Assembly: GCA_963693085.1 (NCBI GenBank)
Contig: OY856414.1
Span: 261,110,001-261,174,000 of the forward strand
DNA from: Alisma plantago-aquatica
Lineage: Eukaryota; Streptophyta; Magnoliopsida; Alismatales; Alismataceae
DNA: 64,000 nucleotides
Direction: 5' to 3'
Under the pieces are notes generated by a model. The model did no database searches. It was not told the DNA's origin and saw only the letters and a list, made by a program, of their open reading frames with translations. The position numbers and the translations under genes were made by a program. Positions 37,250 to 50,500 of this stretch are shown piece by piece. Numbering within the stretch: position 1 is the first letter of the stretch; each line of letters opens with the position of its first letter.

Positions 37250-39720
37250 CTATAAACTAGGGAATCATATTCTCTGGTGAATTTGTTTTACAAATGACAC
37301 ACATTAGACTCTTGAGCGAAGAGTCCACCCATCGTATATGAAGCCTCATCTGCCTCCTAGAATGACATGTCTAGCCAAAGTCACTCAGGAAGTTACACAA
37401 ACCTTCCACATTAAAATCACGATGAGGCTACAATCCAGGGAGTCATCCAAGCCAGGAATGTCAACATGTGGAGCCTCATGAGAAGGAACCACCTCAGGAG
37501 GGGGTGGAGGAAAAAACTCATACCCCTAATCATCCTACTCCTCAACTAAGTTGTAGTAAACCACCTACATAAAATTTGTGTCAAAGACAATGCAAGAATA
37601 TAATGACAACACCAGACTCAGATACTCACCAATGGAGAACAACGAAGAAGATCATACACTTTAATAGAAATGGTTACCAACATGCCATGATCATAGTACC
37701 ACTATTAGTACTCGTCATGCAACACCTGACCATACATTAGCTCTTAAGTTGCTTGACAAATCCCCAAACCATGAGGGATCAACCCTAGAAAAGGGTCAAA
37801 AGGGATGTGCCATCCACCGTCCCACTGACGAGAAACACACTCACCCATATACATCACACTCCTAGACAAAGACTCAAACTAGATCTGGTAAGCATCCGAT
37901 GACAATGCATCAAAGTAGGTTGCACAAGACGGGGGCACCTCAACACACTGGAACTTGGATAAGAATCCATAATCAGACATGGGAAAAACAAATTTATTGG
38001 AGTTAGCTAAAGTACATATACATGAAATAATACAGTGATGAAGTACTATACATTACTCAACTACGATCATCATCTCAAATTTACCCCTCCATTTCTCATA
38101 CATCACCCTACTATTATAACCGCTCCATTGGTGACATGTAGGGGGATAAGCATGTAGAAAGCCTTTTGGACCACTTAGGGTGATAGGTCTATGAAATTGG
38201 AAGCTTTCATATCTCCATAGGTGCAAAGGAAATGTCAAATAAAATCCCCCATTGTAGATATTTCAAAGCAGAAAATACATATAATGGAATGTAAAAACTT
38301 ATCACTATCAAGCCTAGGAAGCCTCCACGTCCTTTCATAGCCTAGACCATCTCCCCTTTGAATTTTCCTACAAGACACTGCCACAAATATGTTTGCAAAT
38401 GGGCATATATGTTGCCACCCCAATCAAAGAAGGAAATTGTTTCCAGATCTAGAAGAAAGGAGAACCAACAAATATCTCCTATATTTCCCATGTTGTTGCT
38501 AAATAAACAACCCATGATCAATAGAAACAAGAGAATCTATACCCAAAAAACTATATAAAAAGGATCATTGGCACCATTCCGATTTCCCTCAAAAAAGAAG
38601 GTGATTCTCAACCAAGCAAACTGACCTTATACCCAAGAGGCCATCTCAATATCTCTAGGGTTCACTCCTAGAATCCCAACCAGGTGGTAGTGATACCACT
38701 CTTTTCAGACAGCTAGAGATATGAGGGGGATATCACCAACCTCTAACCTAGTAATCTCGATGAATGCACTCAGGATAATGAATAGCTTTCCAAAAGAAAA
38801 ATGGAAGGTACTAGTGTCTGAGAAAAAGTGTTCTATCCAAAGAGGGAGATATGGTCTATCTTTGATCGTGCATTGGTTGATTCTACTAAAGTTGGTCTCC
38901 TCAAGAAACTCCACCTCTTCAACAATGAAACTACCATACAAAAATCCTAGCTTGTTCCAGCAAGTCCACCAATATACATTTGACAAATCAAAACCCTAAA
39001 AAGGGTAACAAGCGGAAAACAAAGTCAAGATTGTCACTATAAGGTGAAAAAGCTTGATTCAAGCTCAGTAAAATAAAAATAAAATAACATGGAGTAAAGT
39101 GTCCAGGTTATACCTCATCACCCGCTCAACAACATTAGTCCTGGAGACTCATCTAGAATATGCTCAGATGATGAAAAAATCTCTTGGATGGGAGAAACTT
39201 CCCCACAATCCTGCCTGCACCACTGTGATGCCTAATCAAGGAAAGCTTTCTTTAAAATATGCATAAATAACATGTGAACTAGATCAAAGGTATTATAATA
39301 CATACTATGGATAAGCCTTTGTCCATATGTTATCAAGGGTGTCATGATCATAAAAAATGGGATCCTCCTCATGCTAATCACATACTTCCATCTTCACAAG
39401 AAGGAAGGTTACGTCACAAGCTTTCCACAACACCTAAAATTAGCTTGATCAGACAACGAACAAACAAGAAAAATTACAAAATCAGTCAAATCTAAAAGTA
39501 GAACATGCATACATACCATCTTCAACCTTCTGACCATGAAGAATGTTGGGATTCCCAAAATTGGATTTCTCCGTTAAGGGCTCAAATGGTCAAACTAAAG
39601 TACAAGAATGAAAGATTTACCATCCCTGAGATGGATGTAGCCAACATCAACACAAAAGTGCCACTAGAAAGGATGATTTGGAACTCCTCGTCATTGTAAT
39701 GTCGTTTACCACAACAATAG
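37250..39720 (-). pseudogene. Plant mobile domain (PMD/MAIN-like) gene relic
   Basis: The minus piece 38705-38986 contains KDRPYLPLWIEHFFSDTSTF and the block HFSFGKLFIILSAFIEITRL. These match the PMD signature ('LL.AL.E.W...T.TFHF..GE..ITL.D...ITGL'). The pieces 38342-38530 and 38235-38423 continue with a frame reading GNIGDICWFSFLLDLETISF and YAHLQTYLWQC. A proline-rich C-terminal tail (FFPPPPPEVVPSHEAPH) lies near 37500. Possible upstream exons are near 39600 and 39330, each ending at a GTATGTAT-like donor. Several in-frame stops occur. PMD proteins are known both as host MAIN-type genes and inside transposons, and I cannot tell which this was. Confidence 0.6.
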
Positions 39721-42369
39721 AAGGAGGGCTAGTGAAATGTAGCAATCCATAGGCATGTGGATGGGTGATATGCTCAATCCTCTAGTTCTCTCCCTCCCTC
39801 TCTCCTCATGGCCACTGTTGCCCTGATTGCGTCCAAAGCTGACTGCCACCAATGCTACTCTATGTGGAGATGAAATGCGAAGGGTGCTCGATCCTTTTAC
39901 CATTTTTCTTATTATAAAGACAAATACTTATAAATAGATTCCTCGATTCTCAGTAGGATTTCTAGAACCTTATAAAAATCACAAAAAAAATAAAAAATAC
40001 AAATAGAATTTGTAAAAATTTGAAGAAGTCAAATCTTGATTCATAAAGATAAAACTCTACATATTCAATCAAAATAATTATCAGATATGACTATGATCAC
40101 CTAGGTATTGGACTATGACCTATAAGTGGACCATAATTAGTAAAATCTTTCCATATCCATTTAGGGTCGTAGGCTATGACCTAAAAAGTTGACCAACTCT
40201 GTATCACTATTTCTATCCTTTTGGGGTCCTAGACTATGACCTAAAACTAGATGCATCCTAAGATCCATCTTTAATTTTTTTTGAATAACACATCATGACC
40301 TTAATCATCATTCTCTTAAATCTTTTTGGAGGCCCCTGTTAATGACCTACAATCAGAATCAAGACTACATCGTAGTGCAAAATATTTCACAATACCACAT
40401 CCTAATCAGGGCTATTAACTTTGTTTTCTGTACATATCCTTCGAAAGCTCATAACATGACCTAAAATTGAACTAGATTGTCGATCTTTCCTTTTCATGAC
40501 CTCAAATTACGGCTCAAATCTTCATACCCAAACCTGAGAACTAGATAGTTAAGAATAATATCTCGCTACCACTCTTGATAAACTGGTAGATGAATATGCC
40601 ATAGAGACCACCTTTTATTGGCTAATGGACTAAATGCTTAATCTCAGGACCTTAATCAGATAGATGGCTAATCGATGACATTCGTTGACCAAAACCTCAT
40701 CTTAATATAAAAGATGGGATTAATACTCTACCGTCAATCTTGATGTATAAGCACTATCCCAATAGGAAAAATTCTCATATTATGCCTTTTAAGAGTTCTT
40801 CTCCTGACTCTAACTTGGCCCAATCAAATAATATAATAATGTCTAAAGATGCGTAAGACGAGAGTTAAGTACTCTTTTTCACAAAGATTTATTTCAAGAA
40901 GCGAAGTTGTCACTACTTTTCAATAATCACAAACTCTTGATCTTAATATATTTGTTAAACCAAAAATCTACATTGCCCTTTTCACACTCACCTTTTTCTC
41001 ACTAAGTCATGAATTAGTGGGAGAGTCATACATGTGTTGGTTTAAGAAATGAAGCAATGATGAGTCACTTATTCATCCAAACAAAACCTCTTAAGGCTCA
41101 TCAAAACTCAAGGGGAATAACTGATTGGTCAGCTATATGAAATTGCCTAAGTCGAGGAGTTCCCTTATATGGAGAAATCATTTATTCCCAATCTTTTCTC
41201 AATAATTCATCCTTAGAAGGAAAAGACATCACATGAGCTCTTCACTGTACACAAGATTATTCAAAACAACTTTGATGAGTCTAACCTTTTTGGCCTTTTG
41301 TGACAGAAAATAGTGCCAGACTTGGATCAAGCTATGGTTCTCACTATTATCTAGAACCTTTCCTTGAGAGGGGCAAACTGTTGACACCCTGTTTGTACTC
41401 ACTCAATAGGATTTCACAATAAATACCATTTCTTTATCTAATATTAGGGTCCATTCCACATTCCACCCAATTTCCACATTTTCTCTATCTTTTTTTTTCA
41501 AATTTCCACATATTTAAACCACCCCTTTTCACCTGGTTTGGGGCTTTATGTAAAGACAAACTTTATTCTCAAACCAAAAAGTACAATTTGCACTCCCGTT
41601 ATACTTTAAATAAGATATTTTTCATAAAATTGTGAGTTTGATTCTCTGGAAGAATATATCCTTTTTTGCACATAAATTCAATTGCCTTCTTTTCTGAGAG
41701 ATAATATGAAATTATCTCACTCTTGTTATCCTACTCGAAGATCCTCTTTCATTACCATTTTTTGATCTATAGTGTTCCTAAAACAACAGAGAAAATCAAA
41801 AAGACTCTTCGCCCTACCTGCGTTACTGGGAAGATCCCAAGCATCTGCCAAATGACATATGGTGGGATGACACCATCCACTCGCCACATCAACCAATTGA
41901 TCGACACAAACTACCGCCTCTTCAGAAAGTTATGACCATCTCGAAACCCAAATACATACTACAAATACCTCCCTACACACACCATATTCTAGGACCATTT
42001 CGAGCCTCTTGAAGCTAGAGGATTGACAGATCCCTCTTTTTACTTTTTCATATTGCTCATGATAAGAGGATCCTTCCTATGACGCCTCCTACTCTATTAA
42101 CTCTCATAGAATAGTAAACTACTCTAACTGTTGCTCCTATCTACTATATCTATTAACCATTATGACTGATCTACAACTTCACAATTGATATGTCCTATTA
42201 CTTCATATGACCTATTTAATATGCTATAACTTCCCTATTGTTGTTGTATCTGTTGCTATACACTACATATGAAAATTCAAATCTTGTCCCCTTAGCATCC
42301 TAGGATATCTCTTCTTGGTTTCTACCTTTTGGGTAGGGTGTGACATAAAGATTCACCTTGTATTACTGT
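39721..42369. other. Unassigned AT-rich sequence left of gypsy-2
   Basis: No convincing frame. tgttgacaccctgt at about 41389 could be an LTR end, but no partner is visible. The right part may be gypsy-2 3' non-coding sequence. Confidence 0.35.
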
Positions 42370-42778
42370 AAACATGAACATTTTGAGGTATTTCATTAAG
42401 GTTGATCTATTTTAAGGAGTCATTTTAGGTTGTCCAACCATTGGGGCGTCAAGATAATAATCATTCTCCTTTTGTCCTAGGCCTAAGGTTCTACTTTGAC
42501 CTTTCTACTTTAAGGTGCATGGGGGTACGCGTCCATGTACTTAAGTACATTTTAGGTTTTTTTAGAGGGGATGGGAGCTTTTGGATCCTTTACATGACTC
42601 TTACTAAAGGATTGCAGTTTTTGAGCTTGCTTGTTAGTAGTAGTAGTGCTTGACAAGGCTGGAGTTCATGTGGTGAAGATGTATATCCTCATCCATGTCT
42701 TTCAGGCACATGTGTCCCTTATCATAGATACCATGGATAGTGTGGATACCTTCCCATTTAGGGTTTAACTTTCCCTTC

Positions 42779-42896
42779 GAGTCAGCATTTTGGATGACGT
42801 GTGGTATCGAATTGACTTTCTAGAAAATGTAGGGATTGAGTCAACATTTTGGATGACGTGTGGTACTAAATTGCCCTTCTGGAAATTTTAGGGATG
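42779..42896. repeat. 59-bp tandem duplication in gypsy-2 integrase
   Basis: cattttggatgacgtgtggta occurs once per 59-bp unit, in units starting at 42779 and 42838. Gypsy-1 has a single copy (near 13391). 59 is not a multiple of 3, so it breaks the frame. Confidence 0.9.
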
Positions 42897-43595
42897 AACT
42901 TTATTGATGAATACTCATTCTATCATGGCTTGATAGCATTGTTCATGATGTAGAGATCTAGTTAGGCATTCATCAAGTGTGTTGTGGAAATAGATTTGAT
43001 CTTAAAGCCACTCTACCTTGGGATTGTTTACTTCTTGCAGTATGTAGAGAAAAGGGATTTGAACCTTGACTGGAAACACTCCATCCATTTCATACATTAA
43101 GGAATTGATCGTGGCTCCCATGGAAGTTCTTATAGAATTTTGGTATTCCTATGAGCCACTGGGAGTTGTTTATGCCAGTTGTCATGGGAGATGGTTGTGT
43201 TCTTTGGAATCATAATCATGTTCTTATTGGTATCTTCTATGACTCCATTCATTTGGGGCTGGTAGGGTGACATTTGGTTGTGCTTGATCCCCAAAGAGCT
43301 TAGATCAATTTTGAAAATTTTCATAGTGGAGTTTGTACCATTATCAATGACGATCTCATGAGGTATCCCATTTGACTTATGATGTTGTGTTTGAAGAGAT
43401 TGATAACTTGTTGAGATGATGTGTTGTTGTTGGACACTTCTTCTCCCCACTTTGTGAAGTAATCTATTACAAACAAGAAAAAAAGGAATTCCCCTTTGAC
43501 ACTTTAGGATTGATCTTCCATCTCATGTCAACTCTTCAAGATGAGAAATGCCAAGTTATGGTCATGTTGTATATATGATTGGTAGGTGCATGTAT

Positions 43596-43600
43596 GTATT
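43596..43600. repeat. Target-site duplication GTATT, left of element B
   Basis: The right copy at 53282-53286 is ATATT, one transition different. Confidence 0.7.
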
Positions 43601-45828
43601 TGTTGGGAAATACATGTATAGAGTATAGAAGCAGAAACAAAAAATTTATCTATCCATATTCCTATAATAGCTAGATTGTGTCAGCTACTATGAAACAAGA
43701 AGGATGGTTTTAACGAGTTAAACCTGGTCCAGGATCAAGTCTAGTGACAAAACTCACTTCTTTGCAACTGGTGACAAAAATCTGTTGGATGGCGGATGTG
43801 CAACTCCTGATATTCACCATGAACATCAGTCTGTGCAACCTCTACAACAACTCTGCTGATCTCGCCACAAACTACATGTTGACTTTGCTCTTCGAGAAGA
43901 AGACAAAGGAATCCTGCCTCTAGAGTAGTTCACACAAACCAACTAGAACTCCTATTGTTCACCAAGAATGGACAAGGAGGAGTTGTCCCTCCTATTGGTG
44001 TACTAGTCACCAACCTGCTCTCCCACAATGACAACTTCTCAATTGTTCTCTCCCGTTGGCTATCCCTCCTTTTCAAGTAGGAGTTTCCTGGGCTCTCTTG
44101 GTTACCACAACTAGAGAGGACAACATTTGTCAGAGGAATTGATTCTCATTTGTCTGTGTTATGTCTTGGGAAGCCCCCTGTACCCTTCCTTTTATAGGAG
44201 AGGTTAGGGTCAGGGTTCCAAATCTATACAAGATTGTGTAGGAGTGGAAAGGACCAAAAGAACTTGAGCTTTTACAACCTGTGACAGCCAAAACGGCCGT
44301 TTTGCACACCCAAATGGTCGTATCGTGTGCGATATAGTCATTTCACACTACCAAATGGCCATTTGGTAGTTTCCCAATCACATACAAATTTGGCAATTTT
44401 GATTCCAATTAATATACATATTAATTTTTCTTACTTTCCAAGTATATGCAATTGAAACTATTTGGGAAACATCCCAAACCTTCATTCGTCACCAACCAGA
44501 CTATCTCATCCAAGTGAGATGTCTGTCTCACTCACCCAGATGGCCTTCTGGTGAGTAGAGATTAGCCGGGCGATTCAGTCATATTGAACTAGTCGATTCA
44601 AGGGTAGAACTAAGACAATTCAAACTTCGATCAGCCTGACCCCCAAACGGCCGTCTCAACTACTTGAGATGCATGTCTGACTACCCAAATGATCGTCTCA
44701 CCCAATGATATGGTCATTTGGCAGACTTGGTCAACCAATCAAGTGATCTGTTGCTTGAATTGAATATCTAAACACTTTAGTAATCAATAAAATTGTCATT
44801 CAAGATCAAAATATTCTAGATGAGTTCCTATGTGTGTGACCCTATAGGTCCCATATCACGTTGGTAGTGAATGTCCATAACTATCTTATGGCATCACAAG
44901 CAAAGAGTGGTGCCTAGTCACACATCAGTGCTACCCAAGTGAAATGGAAAGTTGGAGAACAACTTCAACCTACAATTTGTGTAAGGTGTTGCAGTGATTG
45001 TATAATTCCTATCTCTAATATTTAGGATGAACTCGAGGCATGGAAGGTCATCCTCTTAATGTTCAATCCATGTTTCTTGAACCAAGAGAAGACTGATAAT
45101 GTGACCTCAATATCATATATTAATTCACATGTGCATGCGCAAGCGTTTTTCAATCATGCTTATCAAGTGGTCAGGATATCATACTCGAGTAGGAGGGACA
45201 AATCCCATATCTATCACTCACAGTCTATCCCCATGTGTCAAAGTCACACAATCATCATTGTTATAACAACCCTTGTTTTAGGACTGCATTTGATGGTGTC
45301 AAATCATACCCAATGATATGTGATGAGTGAAGTGAGTTCAAGTCTAAGAATCACAATCACCACCTTCACTATGAGAGATGACTGTGACCACCACAATCAT
45401 GTGTCACTCACAAGGTGGGTCTATCTGATAAACTATTCCCTAACATGTATTTGTGTGCTTGGTTTGATATTTCCATATCACGACTAATGAGATTTAGTCA
45501 TCCACCAACTCACACTTTGATCTTATGTGTTATTGTTGTCTATCAACCTTCCACAATAACAACTGATTAGAGACATAATGAGAATATGTATATGTACTCT
45601 TAACATCTGTATAATATCGTCCACAAGGTAAGTAACTTGACAACATACATCATTGAGTATTATAATTCTCTAGACATTCACTATGTATCCTCATTATCTC
45701 ATAACTGAGTGAAATGAATGAATTGGAAACTTGCCTTCATATAAATGTTTTTATTAATCAAATCCTTATAGGTAATTATGCCATGTGATTTATCGTATGA
45801 TAGGCTCTACAGGCATAACTTACCAACA
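43601..45828 (-). repeat. Element B 3' LTR
   Basis: 2228 bp. TATA box at 44189-44198 (minus CTATAAAAG), palindrome array upstream at 44289-44727. The block 'acatcagtgctacccaagtg' near 44924 is shared with all LTRs of A and B. Confidence 0.9.
44289..44727. promoter_or_regulatory. U3 array of CCAAATGGCCATTTGG-type palindromes
   Basis: First cluster starts near 44289 (perfect 16-bp palindrome CAAAACGGCCGTTTTG), 44310, 44330 and 44347 (perfect 24-bp palindrome, 44347-44370, centre ATGGCCAT). Second cluster near 44536, 44643, 44664, 44685 and 44707. Spacing is 17-22 bp within clusters. A few half-sites near 44587 (gaactagtcgattc) resemble the element A core. Confidence 0.8.
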
Positions 45829-45840
45829 TACTCCCATTTG
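45829..45840 (-). other. Polypurine tract of element B
   Basis: Minus strand CAAATGGGAGTA directly before TGTTGG of the 3' LTR, matching the tract of element A. Confidence 0.75.
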
Positions 45841-47040
45841 CACTTATAGACAATTGCCAATGGATCACATCCTTAGTGACCTAAACATGTCCAACATGCT
45901 TCTATTGTGGTAGTGCTAATTTTGTGGGTTAGCAACAAATTGCTTATAGTCGATATATTACATGTTTCCTTATCTCTTCACTCTGAGGTGAAACTACCAT
46001 AGTATGGTATCTGATATTCCTTGCCTAACAATTAGCTCCATTATTGTCACAATATCACTATTGAGTCATCAATGGTTGGAACATCTAGAAGTTCATCCCA
46101 TGAACTTCTAGATCCATATAGTATCACTCTATGTTCATAATAAAAATGTACTCACCTTCAATTGTAGATTAGTATTAATGGCTATTAGTTCAAAATATTT
46201 CCAACTAATCATCACTTGTCTCTTTTAAATCAAACATGTTTTAATTTGTGATCATTTTTGTCATTATGGAAGCTTGCATCGATGTAACCCTTACATCCAA
46301 CTCTTCCTTTTATTTCTATCCTTATTGACTAGCAATTTATCCTTAAGTACTTCACAAGTACTAATGGATGTCTTTAATGACTTTCCATTAACCCTTATTG
46401 GATTTTAATATCATCTTGTCATGTCTACATACAAGATTATATGGGATAAGTGTGTTTAATAGCTTACATGATAGATCCATTGTTGGGCTGGTGGCCCATG
46501 GAATGCTATTTCCATTCTTGACAAGAATTAGAATATAGGGTTCATGAGAGACTAATCTGGATAATCCCTTATCGAATCCATTTGTGTCGAACTCTTTCAA
46601 CACATTGCTATTGTACACAAACTTCCATTTTGAAACATTTAAGAACTATCTCATAGGTCTTGATCCTTATCCCATAAGACGTCTCACCTTATCCTTCATT
46701 ATGGAAGATGTTTTTCCATGCCATATCTCAATATTCACAATATTGAGATTCTATTCCTCATCATATGTGGAATATTCATGTATGATCCCGCTAAATCTTT
46801 TTTAATCACATATTTCATCTTATGTCTTGACTCAAGTCAAACTCTTTGACTGTCTTGTCAAAATAAACAATCCCATTTTTGAGTTTCTTGTTTCAATCCC
46901 TGATTGAACTTTATAGTTTATGGAATTTATTTGCATTCTTGAAGTTATAAGACCTTTTAGGTTGTATCACATACACATCCTATGTTGTATTCCCTTAAGG
47001 AATCCAGTTCTAATCTTCATATGCCAAATATCTTAGTCTA
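45829..47040 (-). pseudogene. Element B reverse transcriptase/RNase H
   Basis: MKIRTGFL at 46998-47025 corresponds to the RT block MDVKTAFL. The active-site loop at 46854-46865 reads YFDK, so the second catalytic aspartate is lysine. The open piece 46388-46618 begins near VLKEFD and covers the RT thumb/connection. RNase H fragments (SWKYFEL, DTIWI.KFMG) follow to the purine tract. Many stops. Confidence 0.7.
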
Positions 47041-48680
47041 TTTCCACTGCAACAACAAGCATGACAACTGGTAAAGAAATTTCTATCATGTCCAACAACT
47101 TGAACTTGATTTATTCAACCAATTTGACCTTTTATGTTATCCATGTAGGTCTTGATCATAAGACCCTATTGCACTCTTTAGGTGTTATCCTATAGGTGGC
47201 GCCATCAAGGTCCTACCTTGTTAGCTTACTTGGATTTTATATCTCTCAGAAATAGCTTCTAGTTGACTAGTTGGGTCATCATGTATGGCCAACCCATCTG
47301 AATTGTTGGATTCACAATCCTCCAATCTCAAATGTCTTTTACTAGAATATTTCGTTCTGTGTTATATGATGAACCTGTGATTCCACAACAACTTGTTATT
47401 CTCATTGTTCTCATTGTACCTCTTTGTTGGCCTCAAACACTTTGAGTATTCCTTGACTCCCATTGAATTTTTAGGAACTCATTTATCCTATTAACAAAAC
47501 AATTTTGTTATTGGATATGGATTAATAGTAACATTCAACTATCATGGTTTATGGATAAACCTTCTCAAGAAGCTAATTCTCAAGGTGGGTTTGTCCTTTA
47601 TACCTATTGGGAATTTCCCAAATTATATCATTTATGATGTATTAATAAACCACTCATTTGGTACATTATTTAGTGATATCTTTATTTTTGTGAGGGTATA
47701 AGAAGATTAGATTTAATTGATAATAATATCATGACTCATCATGGTATAATTCCTTCATTCTGACACATCATCATGTTTATATGGATTGTCTTACAATACA
47801 TTATCACAGTTCTTTCCTAAAGATACTCAAAGTATTGATATAAAGTATTTCAACATTTGATCATATCAAAGTATCTTAATACTTTCATCAATGTCACACT
47901 TCATTTTGAATCTCCTTGAACACTTCAAGGAGAATTATGTTTATTCTTACTGAGTACATATCATCATATTACCAGTAAATGAAATGAAATATAAGCAATA
48001 ATACATAGCATTCACTCATAAGATCTTTATGCATCATATGCATGAGGTATAATGAAAGCTTTATACTCCCACTACATTTAGTGAAGGACATTATGTCATA
48101 TTGTGTGTGAATAAGACTTGCATGTTTCCTTACGTTCAATAACCAAGGGAATCTAGATCAACATCAATATGTGTTCTAGGCATGCACCTCTCATATTCGT
48201 ATAGGATGACTAATGCTAAGGATAGTCTTGAGCTATCAATTATAATCCTTTGATAAAAACATTATAAAAAATCATGTTTGGATCATTTCACATAAATATT
48301 GAAAGATGTTTTAGGGCCAATGCCATGCAAGATCATATATTTGAAACAAAAACAATAATCTGATACTTTATTGATATATCATCCTTATCATATAGGATGA
48401 TCTAAAGTAAATTGTTTCTCATGGAATAATGACATAGAAGTTCATCTAACTTTATTACATGCCCATTGGGTTAACATAAATTTAAATCTAGACTGTAGCT
48501 TCTGCAACTCTTGCTCCGCCTTGTTCGTCTTTGTCCTTCCATGAAGGCCTTTACTTATTGTCAGACCTGCACATCAGTATGCCAAATCTCTATTTGGTAT
48601 CACATACCAAAATGAAGATGCAATCATATTTATATTATGTTGTTTATATCTGAAGTGGAGGCCTCAGTGCCATCCTTATT
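47041..48680 (-). pseudogene. Element B protease/integrase region, degenerate
   Basis: About 1.6 kb between the zinc knuckle and RT where copia protease and integrase should be. I found no readable catalytic motif. It is shorter than a complete element needs. Confidence 0.4.
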
Positions 48681-48689
48681 CTTCTTCAG

Positions 48690-49475
48690 TTCCTCTAACT
48701 AGAGTGGGAAATTTCTCTTCCAATGTCCAGGCTGGTCACAATGGTAAAAATCACCTCTTTATTTCTATACTCCACCTTTTACCTTGAGAACTGAAGACTA
48801 GGGATTCTGACTAGCTTTAGAACTCTTCTTATCTTTGAATTTTCCTTTAGACTTCCCCTTTGTCTTTCTGATCATCATCATAGACTTGGTCTTGTCTTTC
48901 TGCATTTGTGTCTCAGGCGTTGTCAATATGCCCACCAACTCAGTCAACGGCTTGTCAAAGTCGATCATGTTGTAGTTCATGACAAACTGACTATATGACT
49001 CTAGAAAGGATTGTAGAATCACATCAGTGGCCAACTCTTGACCCAAGGGGAATCCCAGTATAGCTAGATTCTCCACATACCCAATGCACTTGTGTACATG
49101 AGGACCTACTGGGTCACCTTCTGCCATGGTATATTTGATCAGTGCCTTACAGACATCATATCTCTCTTGTCTTGCCTGATATTGATACATGTTCTTGAGA
49201 TGTGTGACCATCTCAATCACCCCCATGTTCTCATGCTGCCTTTGCAACTCATAGTTCATGGAGCATGGAATCATACACTTGACATCCACGAAATCTTCAA
49301 TATGCTTTTTATAAGCATCCTTGTCAGCCTTTGGAGAATTTTGAGCAGGTTCCACTGGTTCTGGCATTTCTAGAACATAGAACTCGTGCTCCTATGTGAG
49401 AACAATTCTCAACATCCTGAACCAGTCATGGAAGTTGTTCCCAATAAGTTTTTCCTTCTCAAGGACCGATCACAG
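48690..49475 (-). pseudogene. Element B Gag (UBN2/copia-type)
   Basis: The longest retroelement frame in elements A and B: 48798-49367, 189 aa from an internal Met. Upstream, the same frame continues to about 49470 (KLIGNNFHDWFRMLRIVL, the usual Gag start) through one TAG at 49392-49394, so the true start is lost. The body includes MNYELQRQHENMGVIEMVTH and GFPLGQELATDVILQSFLES, then a basic linker (KTKGKSKGKFKDKK). Past the stop at 48798, a CCHC zinc knuckle is recognisable near 48690-48770 (FYHCDQPGHWKRNF), but its first and last cysteines are both Phe. Family: plant TNT-type copia Gag, which packages element RNA. Confidence 0.85.
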
Positions 49476-50244
49476 AGAAAAGTGATTTTTTTTGTTGCCA
49501 TTTGGTTCTACAAAAGAATTTGCAATTTTGTCAAAAACTCATTTTGATTTCAGTTGTTTGATTAAAATTTGGGCAATAAAATTAGGTTTTTAATTAATCA
49601 TCATTCTCATTATTTTGTTCAAATTTACAACCCTCAAGTATCAATTTAGAAAATTACAATGAAGAATTTTCTTATGAGCCAAGATCTAAAATGATTCAAT
49701 TATTACCCAGCCTACATCAACATCCTAAGGTAGGCAATCATGCCAATTGCATCATATGTAACTCTTGGATAGAGGATATGTGCAACCCCTTACCATAATC
49801 ATTTGCATGCTTATGGGCCCAGATGCTCTGAGAATGACCGGTTAATCCTAACCCAATAGTCAATATGATAATAATGCCCCCCGCTTTGGCTGAAACTGCA
49901 TTACTACCATCACATTTCCATGAGGTAGATGACGTACCACACTTTGGCACAACCTGCGTTTGGTTAAACAAGCTTTTCATGTGTATTAATATTGTAAAGC
50001 ATCTTAGACTTAATATGTTTGATTGAGAGGTTATATATATATCCAATCACCAAATATATAGTACATATTATATACATGCCATATCCTGAAACATAAACAC
50101 ACAATAGAAATCAAGAAGTGATGGTTATGACCATGCCTACTTGTAATTCCTTGGAGCCACAAGGAATTACTACCACCTCAGTCAATCTTCACATCACATG
50201 TATGAACCAACTGTTGGTGTAGACTTGTTCTTGCCAACCTAGGT

Positions 50245-50500
50245 AGATCGGTTCAACCTTTGAACCCTTCATCTCGCCTCTTGGGCAGTTGGTTGGTCCT
50301 TCTATCTAATCAATGTTTGGACTCCTTCCAAATGGTCGGTTGGGCCTCTAGGGATGGTCGCCTGACCTCCTATCCAACCGATGTCCAGACTCCTTTCATA
50401 CAGTCAGTTGTGTCCACCAGGTGGCAGTCTAGTTCTATTACTCTATCCTCCTTGATCCTCTAGACAGTGGGCTTGTCTCACGAACTGGTCGTCTCAATCG
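50245..50500. promoter_or_regulatory. Leader array of element B with mixed cores
   Basis: Between primer site and gag, in the same place as the array in A. Copies include agatcggttcaacc (A-type core), ccaaatggtcggttgg (hybrid) and gaactggtcgtctc. They are more decayed than the LTR arrays. Confidence 0.6.

Larger units (their letters stand above)
42370..43600 (-). mobile_element. gypsy-2, left part (3' end with integrase)
   Basis: Homologous to 12.99-14.2 kb of gypsy-1. Interrupted at 43600 by element B and continued at 53282. Confidence 0.8.
42655..43600 (-). pseudogene. gypsy-2 integrase
   Basis: The open piece 43130-43450 contains HEIVIDNGTNSTMKIFKI and IKHNQMSPYQPQMNGVIEDT, then NKNM, matching the gypsy integrase core. 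The second catalytic D (in IDNG) and the E (GVIEDTN) are kept. The C-terminal piece near 42690-42775 reads KGKLNPKWEGIHTIHGIYD. A 59-bp tandem duplication (42779-42896) shifts the frame between them. The upstream part continues beyond element B near 53.3-53.5 kb. Confidence 0.8.

Noticed and set aside
41389..42369. Candidate 3' LTR of gypsy-2 starting tgttgacaccctg
   Set aside because: No matching partner LTR, primer site or duplication inside the window.
49092..49373. 93-aa plus-strand frame
   Set aside because: Antisense of the well-supported Gag of element B.
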